From Paracamarosporium sp. OC-R06-R3 (taxonomy: Eukaryota > Ascomycota > Dothideomycetes > Pleosporales > Didymosphaeriaceae), in the NCBI GenBank assembly GCA_019828545.1, contig JACVRA010000154.1:124001-188000 (forward strand): a stretch of DNA of 64,000 nucleotides, read 5' to 3'. Shown one piece after another: positions 55,785 to 64,000 of the stretch. Positions within the stretch are counted from its first letter, which is position 1. The number at the start of each line of letters is the position of its first letter. A program made the translations under genes and the position numbers. The notes below the pieces were generated by a model that saw only the letters and a program-made list of their open reading frames with translations, was not told the DNA's origin and made no database searches.

Positions 55785-57088
55785 ACGCTTCACTCTTAAA
55801 TCCTTCCGCCATCTGATCATGGTTAGCAAACATTTGTCTATTTCTATTGCTATTTCATGGTTTCGAGCGAGCGAGCATTGAAAAGAAGATAAAGGTCGCA
55901 GGGGAGTGGCTAGCAATAGCTCCGGGCTGGCTGGCTGGCAACAAGGCGCTCGAGCGCGGAGGATCACAAGGAGGTGCGTTGTACAATCGACACGACGAGC
56001 TCTTCTTCACTACAGTCGTTGAAAATACAAGCGTTGATCTCAAGCATTGGTTTTATTTGTTCTAGTTTTCTTTCTCTTTCCTACGTCTCGGATTAGATGT
56101 GGATGACTCGGTCCCTGAGTCGCGAAGCAGATACCCCAGAGTTTGTTATCGTTGTCGTTGTTGTTATGTCTTGTCATGTTCGTATGTATCTAAGTAGTAG
56201 TGTATATGGGTGCCCATGCTCTTGAGGAGGTAATGGGGCGGAGAAGGGTGACGACTGGATGAATGTACAAGGCCTGAGGCCGTACTGTTAGCTGATCTCA
56301 ATCAATCTTCATGATAGTCAACAGGTGGTGGAGTATTTCGTGACGCATCTCGTAGCGCGATTTGAAATTGAGTTAATGGTGTCGAGCATTGAGAAGGTTC
56401 GAGTGAAATGAACGGATCGAGCTGTCAGGGTGTTCCAACTGCAAGCGTTTCATGCGCGGTGCCTCCCAATGCGGGAAACCTTGCGAGACGCATGCGATGT
56501 GACTCGGTGGGTGTCGGACCGAGACGCCGAAGGCTTGGCGGTCAGCTTGAACGGGCGCCACGAGCAATGGATGCGCACAGCACGATGAGTCGGATGGAAA
56601 ATTACAAAGCAGGCTCATGTACGTCGATTGGAATGGGACGTGGCTCAGCAGATCTTCCGCCCTTTTTTCATAACAGTATGCGCAGAGAAGCCATTAGCGC
56701 GTTACTCCGATGTTCTCCCCGGAAGCGGGGACCGTCGTGCCTTGTTCGTGGGGCAGAACTTGCCCGCTTATAGACAGAGGCTTTAGTTGGTGGACCGATG
56801 TTTGCCATGTCTCTTAAAGATCTTTCCTCCTTCCACACATTTACAGCCTCGTCTTACTGCAGGGCGAATTGTGAGTCAATGGAGCTGCGTTGACCATCGT
56901 TGAAAACGATATATAATCTGGCGATCTGGTAGAACCTGAAATAAAGAGGATTAAAGGAAGACCCCGCCGTTGAGCAAGAGTTGGAAATTTGGGATTGAAA
57001 AAGATATAACCAGTGAAACGGTTCATTCGTCGCTGTGTGCGAACGCAGACCTCGCACCTACCTGCTGCACTAAAGAACATCCGACACA
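55785..57088. other. Intergenic region
   Basis: 1.3 kb with the 3' flank of the ferritin-like gene and the promoter of the MFS gene. No gene or strong repeat is seen. Confidence 0.5.
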
Positions 57089-58890
57089 ATGACGATCCAT
57101 CAAAATGGCAGCTCCTCAACCTACGTCATGGAGCCTGGAACTGTCGAGCTCACCGATTTTTCAAACTACATCACCAAGCCTGACGATGCAAGGCTTCCGG
57201 CCGTCAAACCGCCAAGCATCGTCGCAAGCAGGTCGAACGACGACAAAGATGTCGTTGAGACACTGCCTTCGCCGACTACGCAGGCAGATGCCAAACCGGA
57301 ACGATGGAACGAGACTCGAAGCAATGTTTACAAGACATTTGCGGCGTTTTGGAGCTTCATCGTGATGGGTGCTAATGATGCTGCTTATGGTGTATGTTTC
57401 CTAGACCTCTAAAACATGCACGGATTAGCTGACTTTTACATAGGCTTTGATTCCTTATGTATGCACACTTGCATGCGATGTGATTTGTTGTCCAGGCTAA
57501 CCATTTGCATAGCTTCAAGAGTATTACAATCTCACTTTCGTAATCATATCGCTTGTCTTTCTTTCGCCTCTTGTCGGTACGTTTTGCACTATACTCGAGC
57601 ACGCTGCAACTTGATTTTTGACTTGTACGTATAGGCTATACTGCATCGGCACTACTCAACAACGCCATTCATCTCAAGTTCGGACAAAGAGGTGTAGCAT
57701 TCCTCTCTCCAGGATGTCACATGATTGCCTATATCCTTATCGCCATCCACCCTCCGTATCCTGTCCTGGTCGTCGTCTTCATGATCGCCGGGTTCGGAAA
57801 CGGTCTCGCTGATGCAGCTTGGAATGCTTGTAAGACACACCATGTTTTCATCTATATTGCGACTTTCTCGGAGACATGCTAACGACGGCTCAGGGATCGG
57901 AAACATGGCCAATGCAAACGAGGTATTGGGTTTCCTTCACGGCTTCTACGGCCTCGGAGCCGTGCTCTCACCCCTCATTGCTACGACCATGATCACAAAG
58001 GGCCAGCGACTCCCATGGTACACTTTCTACTATGTAATGGTATGCTTGCATCCCACCTCCTACCCTTTTCAAACCAACGCTAATCCCATCAAAAGATCGG
58101 CCTCGCAGCCCTCGAGCTCGCATCCTCCATCTACGCCTTCTGGGGCGCCACAGGTGCCGTTTTCCGCGCACAAAACGAACGCACGTCCGATAGCAAGGAC
58201 AGCCGCATGAAAGAGGCGCTGATCCGCATGCCCCATGCGCGCGTGACGTGGATCTGCGCGATATTTCTCCTGGGCTACGTCGGCATCGAGGTCGCGCTCG
58301 GAGGCTGGATCGTCAAGTTCATGCTGGAGGTTCGGCGGGGAGGAGATTTCGCCAGCGGTATGGTGGCCACGGGGTACTGGATGGGTATTACGATAGGGAG
58401 GGTTATCCTGGGGTTCGTCACGCCGAGGATTGGCGAGAAGTTGGCTATTTCGGTATGTCTCCTGTTGCCTTTCGCCCTGGATCGGATTCGATGCCTGTTT
58501 TATTTGTTCCACAGTCTTTTCGACGGTTGCTGACTTCTGCTTCTTTAGATATACCTCCCTCTCACAATGGCCCTCGAACTCATCTTCTGGCTCGTCCCAC
58601 AATTCTACGTCTCCGCCGTCGCAGTCTCCTTCCAAGGCTTCCTCATGGGTCCTCTGTTCCCCGCTGTCGTAGTCGTCGCAACGAAGTTGCTCCCCAAGCA
58701 TCTGCACGTTAGCGCCATCGGGTTTGCTGCTGCATTTGGTGGCTCCGGCGCTGCGGTGTTTCCCTTCGCCGTCGGAGCGATTGCGCAGGCGAGAGGCGTC
58801 GAGGTACTACAACCGATTGTTTTGGCGCTGTTGGCGGTTATCTTGGGGCTTTGGTTGTGCTTGCCGAGGATTAGGAGGAAGGTGGAGTGA
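57089..58890 (+). CDS. MFS transporter, fucose-permease type
   Basis: The model is join(57089..57391,57444..57458,57513..57576,57635..57829,57894..58039,58096..58452,58549..58890), 473 residues with seven exons; exon 2 is only 15 nt. After a hydrophilic ~85-residue N-terminus come about 11-12 membrane segments. The sequence resembles the FucP-like group: 'FIVMGANDAAYGALIPYLQE' in helix 1, 'GNGLADAAWNAWIGNM' and 'GFLHGFYGLGAVLSPLIATT' in the N-half, and 'MATGYWMGITIGRVILG'-like and 'FPAVVVVATKLLP' blocks in the C-half. The substrate is unknown; yeast has related proteins of uncertain substrate. Neighbours do not suggest a cluster. Confidence 0.85.
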
Positions 58891-61114
58891 TTGGTGGTAT
58901 GGATGGATGTGTGGCGTAGAGGTAGTGAGATTGGGGGGATGGAAACGCGTGCGCTGTGGTTTTGGATGGGGAAATCGGGTTATGAAGGGTTGTGTAAAAT
59001 GCTGGACTGTATCCGAATATGGATTTGGGGTCTAGATCCGTCTTTTGCGGATCAATAAAATGGGATTTTTTTATGTCATGAGTGTCTTTCACACTTCTGG
59101 AACATGAGCTTGCGATTGTCATTATCCTTTGCTTAATAGATGATATCTACTCTGTCTAGCTATCTGTTCAAGTTAGATCATAACGGATCAGATCAAGCTT
59201 GGACCTGCTGATGAAGGCCGAATAATCAAACGGCCATTGCAACGCGAAAGAGCCCACCTGCATTCATATGCAACTGAACTCCTGAACCATTCTAGTCAGC
59301 GAAACATGAGGTGTACACCGTGTGTATGTTATATACTACTATAGTACCACATACTTTCCCAAAACGGTGTTCCACGTGGTTTATGACGAGGTCGAAGGCA
59401 CTAATTGCACAATCTTACAAATCTCTCCGGCGTCTTGGTAAATAGTTCACTCCGTCTTTGTTTGACATCGTTTTCTATTCCTCAAGGCAGTGATATTTCT
59501 TGTGATGGGTATACACTTGCACGACTTTTTTCCATTGATACCAGTCCTGGTTGCATGTTTGTAATTTCTGTTTTCGGGCAATTTGTATTTCTCGTGCGTT
59601 GGAATTGATCAAGAGCAACGCATTCGAACCCCACGTTGACATGACCGTTTACTAACATACACAGCCCTCGAAAGTTGTTGCACCTTCTTTGCATGGCAAA
59701 AGCGAAATCCGGCCTTGTGCGGTGGCCAAGACACACAGCATCACTGACGAGAAATGGCACGCTCGATTTCTGGCATTGACACCGGAATCTTGGACTCGGA
59801 CAGTGTCTTCTTAGATCCTACGTTGCTTTTTCGAAAGGCTTTCGCTCCTTCCTATTTCGGTATCAGGCCATGCGTTTCTAGATCTGCCGCGTACATGGCG
59901 ACTAAGCGCAGATCTTGGACGAGAACCACTATGATCGTCTATGTGCCTCATTGAGAGACAGAAAACGGTGTCATCTTATCTAGTAAAATGCTTGGCCTGA
60001 AAGTCGCGTGCGACATATAGAAAACCCCAGGGAATGCAGGCTTGCCTGTTGCCACACGCTATCCGGAGGCATTCAGCATCACCATCGCCCGACCACACGG
60101 CAATTAGCGTTATTTTCCACGAGCGAGCAAGGTTACCGTGCCGCGAGCCGAGGAACTTTGCATCTGCAGCATGTCTGGGCAACTGGAATTGTATTGCTTG
60201 CATCTACAAATTCCTTTCTGACCAATCTCAGATTCTGGACTCTGGGGCAGTGATGGCATTTCAGGAAAAATACCATTCCTGACAAAAATTGTAGCGCGAC
60301 AAGCATCGCAAGTAAAGAGAAGCTAACCCGGTGCCGAGCAACTGCCAAGGGACAGCTGCTCGGCGGTTTGCATCGATGCTCAGCCATTGGATTTCAATTG
60401 CGGCCAAGATGGTCAAGAGGAAAAGTGGCTGTCGGGGAGGATGATGGACAAGCTTCGGTCTGGCCGAGAACAAGGTGGTAGCGTTGTACCGCGTCAGTGA
60501 ATTGTGGGCACGAGTAACGCTGCCTAAGACAATCTGGAGAAATAGAACCGATCGGCCTGGAGATTGGGGGCGTGCAAACCAGGATGAAAAAGACTATCGT
60601 TAGTGGATGGAGATAGTGGACATGGTAAATGTGGGGTACGTACCGCGACAACACGCGAACAAGTTTTTCATTGTACGACACGAAGAAGAGTATGATGCTA
60701 CGCTGAGAACGATATCGAGTATGGACGAGGCCAACAGGGAAAAGCTCCGGTGTTCGCATGTGCGCTACTAGGGTCTCTGCAGTATCCAGAAAGACGGGAT
60801 CTGGATGACGGACTGCAGCGTGGGCTCCAATGATTGTGTAGAGATCCGCGGCCTATCACCACACGCTAAGCCTTCTCCAGACTGTTTTATCGGGCATAGA
60901 CGCGTGGTTTTCCTCTTCTTAAGCCTCTGGGCTTTGGCTACCCCAGGCTCGCGATCCGTCTTTTATCAACATCACTCTACGACTTTTGAAAGCTGAGCAG
61001 AACATACCTTACCGATTCATCGCAGCACATGCAATTCAGTGCGCAGTTCTTTTGCCTTCTTCTTAAAGGCCTCCACTGAAAAAGACCTGGCCTTGGGGTT
61101 CGGATCAAATTACA
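58891..61114. other. 2.2-kb intergenic region
   Basis: 3' flank of the MFS gene and promoter of the amino-acid permease. Only short, motif-free frames on both strands. A GTTCGAA at 59618 (minus) resembles a tRNA B-box core, but no acceptor or T-stem pairs around it. Confidence 0.5.
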
Positions 61115-63146
61115 ATGGCTTCTACCGGTGTTGATTATGGAAGCCCATACGACAACGAGAGAACGGCGAAAATTGATCCTGAAAAGATCGGCTCGCCTGA
61201 AGACTATCGCCGCAATTCCGTCACGGTCTCTGTGAAGACAGTCCGTGATTCGACCCATCGCAAACTAAAGCCGAGACACATCCAGCTAATAGGAATCGGT
61301 GGAACCATTGGTACCGCTCTCTATGTGCAAATTGGCCGAGGATTAATGAACGGCGGCCCCGCGAGCTTGTTTCTAGCATTTTCATTATGGTACGTCCTCT
61401 GAGTGTGTGTTCCAGGACTCTGTTGATGGTTCAACGGATTGGGATAAAATCGATAAAACATACAGCCTAACATCAGTCTAGGTGTACTTTCATTCTCGCC
61501 GTCACCCTATGTGAGCTTCCCAAATGCGCCCAAGTCCCATCGCACCGACCAATGCGCCATTACTTTGATTTACTCACTTATCCGACACTAATACTACCCG
61601 CTAGGCATGGCTGAAATGGTGTCCTACCTGCCCATATCTTCGCCCTTCATTCGATTCGCTGATCGCTATGTCGACTCAGCTTTTGGGTTCGCTGCAGGCT
61701 GGAATTTCTTCATCTTCGAAGCTGCCTTAGTGCCTTTCGAGATAGTAGCGTGCAACTTGATCATCCATTTCTGGAGTGATGTAGTGCCCACAGGCGTCAT
61801 TATCGCTATAATCCTCGCCCTGTATGCGTATGTGTACCTCTGAATCTTTGACAAGGTCACATGTTGATACACTGATAGCTTGATCAACCTGCTCGCAGTC
61901 AAATGGTATGGCGAGACAGAGTTCTGGGCCGCGCTCGGCAAAGGTCAGCATACTCACCACATCCATTGTATTAAAGCATACGCTTACTATAAACCAAAAT
62001 GTAGTGTTACTCATCGTTGGTCTGATCATATTCACCTTCATCTCCATGCTTGGCGGCAACCCCATCAAAGACCGCTACGGCTTCCGTTATTGGAAAAACC
62101 CTGGGTCATTCGCCGAGCTCTACCGCGAAGGCAATCTCGGTCGCTTCCTGGGCTTTCTGCAGTGCCTCATCCAGGCCTCTTTCACAATCGCCGGACCAGA
62201 CTACGTCAGCATGGCAGCAGGCGAGGCAGAAAACCCGCGTAAGGTCATGCCCAGAGCGTACAAGGCCGTCTTTTACCGCCTCACTGCATTCTTCGTGCTT
62301 GGGAGTCTTTGTGTCGGCATTAACGTACCGTACGATGATCCAGAGCTGAAAGCTGCGTTCAAGGAAGGGAAACCCGGCGCTGCGGCGAGTCCGTATGTAG
62401 TTGCGATGAACCGCTTGCGCATCGAGGGGCTGCCTCACATCGTTAACGCGATGGTCCTCGGCGCAGCGTTCTCTGCAGGAAACTCGTATGTCTACTGCGC
62501 TTCGCGGTCGCTCTACGGTCTTGCGCTCGAGGGCAAGGCGCCAAAGTTCATGACGAAGTGCACGAGGAACGGCGTCCCGTTCTACTGTGTTGCTGTGGTG
62601 CTTGTCTTCGCTTGCCTGGCGTTCCTCAACCTGGGGAACAACTCGGCTGTTGTTCTGGACTGGTTCGTTGCACTGGTCACAGCATCGCAACTCATTAACT
62701 TCAGCGTCATGTGCTTCACTTTCCTGGCTTTCTACAAGGCGTGTCACGTCCAGGGGTTGAGTCGAGACTCGCTGCCGTTCAAGGCCCCGCTGATGCCATA
62801 TGCTGCGTATTACGGTCTCGTGGGCACGTTCATCATGGCCTTTGTGGGCGGATACACAGTCTTCATCGACGACAACTGGGACGTGCCCGACTTTTTGTTT
62901 GCGTAAGGCCCATTCACCCTCGACCGTGGTTGTTGAAGTAAGCTGACAGGTAACAGGTACATGATGATCTTCATCTTCCCCGTTCTGTATCTCGGATGGA
63001 AGTTCATCAAGAAGACAAAGTACAAGAGAGCGCACGAAATCGATTTGCAGGAGGATCTTGAGGAGATTGAAGAGTACACGAGGAACTTTGTAGAGGTTGA
63101 GGATCAGAACGCGTTTAATAGGTGGATGGATAAAATCTTTGGCTGA
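61115..63146 (+). CDS. Amino-acid permease (yeast AAT family, Dip5-like)
   Basis: This is a plasma-membrane amino-acid/proton symporter. The model is join(61115..61389,61482..61510,61605..61827,61879..61943,62005..62902,62957..63146), 559 residues, normal for the family. A ~50-residue cytosolic N-terminus precedes 'HRKLKPRHIQLIGIGGTIGT', the hallmark entry to helix 1. Twelve membrane segments follow, with 'AGWNFFIFEAALVPFEI' in helix 4, 'ISMLGGNPIKDRYGFRYW', 'IAGPDYVSMAAGEAENPRK' and 'GNSYVYCASRSLYGLALEGK APKF' blocks, and a C-terminal acidic tail (DLQEDLEEIEEYTR). I assign the Dip5 (dicarboxylic amino acid) subgroup only tentatively; it could be another AAT-type permease. Confidence 0.88.
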
Positions 63147-63465
63147 AAGTAGCTTGTGGATGCTGCGCGTCGGGGAGTCCGTTCTGTATCCGGATCACCC
63201 CGCTGGCTGCTATGGTACCTGCCTGCTTTCTACTATCAGCTACCTTCGATTGCGAGCTTGCAACGTACACAATCTTGGGGTTACATAATCGTATCTCATG
63301 AATATATATCTGATGTATAAGTAGATACTATCCCTTTCACTGATCAAAGGATTCTAAGCTAAAGCCAAACACCCTCAGCTGGATATGAAAGACAAGAACA
63401 TCCAAGACATGGGTATCTTCCCACCGACAGTTAAACTCCAGGACGCCAATAAAGAACTTCCGCAT
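63147..63465. other. Convergent 3' flanks
   Basis: 319 AT-rich bp between the permease and the gene cut by the right edge. No gene is seen. Confidence 0.5.
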
Positions 63466-64000
63466 TTAAAACAGGAAAGTTGGTATGTCGTCGTACTTCA
63501 GCTTCTTCTTGTCATTGCGGTCCTGATCCGCTTTACGTTTGGTTAGTCGATCTGCTGTATCCCTGGCCAGAGGATCCCGCTTCGATGCGTTAAAGTCATC
63601 ATGATCCAGAACCGTCGTCGAACGCTTTGATGACGTGGATGGTCCGTTGTCCGTTCGTTTCCTCACAGGTGTATGCAAGAACTTCGTGGGTGGTGATGAA
63701 GGCTGGGCTACAGACGACCTGATTATCTTCGTGGGCGATGATGCTCGATATGGCGTCCTGGATGGAGAAGCCACCGGGATCGATGCTTTGGGGCTAGCAG
63801 CCAGTTCGTCCCAATCGTCCCAAAGATTTCGGCGCTGTCCACGTGCGGGTTTGGTTTGCTTGTTTGATTGTATCGCTGGCTTCGCAAAGACTTTGGGTTC
63901 CCTGGCCGGGACTTCGTCTGCTCGAGGTTTGGACGCGATAGGGAGAGGTGTCTTTATCGCTGGTTGCTTTGGCGCATCGAGGTCGTCGCTATCGGATGCG
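63466..64000 (-). CDS. C-terminal end of an unidentified nuclear-type protein (partial)
   Basis: The frame is open to the right edge, so the start lies outside. The 177 visible codons encode a low-complexity, Pro/Ser/Lys-rich tail with one compact motif, 'RRNLWDDWDELAAS', and several S/T-P sites (SPTK, TPVRK). The end is basic (RLTKRKADQDRNDKKKLK) and probably a nuclear signal, finishing DDIPTFLF. I do not recognise the family. Confidence 0.65.
   Translation of the reverse strand, partial: ASDSDDLDAPKQPAIKTPLPIASKPRADEVPAREPKVFAKPAIQSNKQTKPARGQRRNLWDDWDELAASPKASIPVASPSRTPYRASSPTKIIRSSVAQPSSPPTKFLHTPVRKRTDNGPSTSSKRSTTVLDHDDFNASKRDPLARDTADRLTKRKADQDRNDKKKLKYDDIPTFLF

Noticed and set aside
59580..59650. 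tRNA-like B-box core (GTTCGAA on the minus strand)
   Set aside because: The flanking bases do not form a T-stem and no acceptor stem or A box fits.
62106..63035. 309-codon antisense frame over the amino-acid permease
   Set aside because: Hydrophilic mirror of membrane-protein codons; no motif.
1..64000. CRISPR arrays, operons, secondary-metabolite cluster
   Set aside because: The DNA is eukaryotic with spliced genes; no repeat-spacer array, and no backbone synthase gene of a metabolite cluster is present.

Overview
The window looks like nuclear DNA of a filamentous ascomycete. The genes encode typical fungal proteins (Ssd1, an Ssk2-type MAPKKK, Gle1, Sld3, Dna2). Most introns are 45-60 bp with GT...AG ends and CTAAC-type branch sites, intergenic spaces run 0.3-3.4 kb, and I see no transposon. 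Gene style suggests Dothideomycetes/Pleosporales, but that placement is inference. I support 21 protein genes, the last cut by the right edge. I see no tRNA, rRNA, CRISPR or mobile element.

Left third (0.8-21 kb). Two DNA-replication genes, SLD3 and DNA2, lie on the minus strand with a small two-exon gene of unknown function between them. Then come a mitochondrial 2-oxodicarboxylate carrier (+, seven exons including an 11-nt one), 3-ketodihydrosphingosine reductase (-), the SSU processome protein Sas10/Utp3 (+), a membrane-anchored luciferase-like-domain protein (+) and EMC5 (-).

Middle (21-44 kb). A Mep2-like ammonium transporter (-) and the HOG-pathway MAPKKK Ssk2 (+) diverge from a 3.4-kb spacer. 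Downstream are histidyl-tRNA synthetase, with two start codons for mitochondrial and cytosolic forms and two perfect Gcn4/CpcA sites upstream, and a small single-pass membrane protein. A head-to-head pair of hydrophilic His-rich proteins follows. They share an ungapped 38-residue motif. The right-hand member repeats a short 'ET-IQP' peptide across mini-exons and has an intron with two crossing inverted repeats.

Right third (44-64 kb). Here are three genes of RNA biology (CPD1 cyclic phosphodiesterase, GLE1 mRNA export factor, SSD1 RNA-binding protein with five NDR/Cbk1-kinase consensus sites), a secreted ferritin-like protein, an MFS transporter of the fucose-permease type, an amino-acid permease, and the C-terminal end of an unidentified minus-strand protein.

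Exon boundaries were read by eye from splice signals, and every complete spliced model keeps one open frame. Family names rest on recognised motifs, not on searches.
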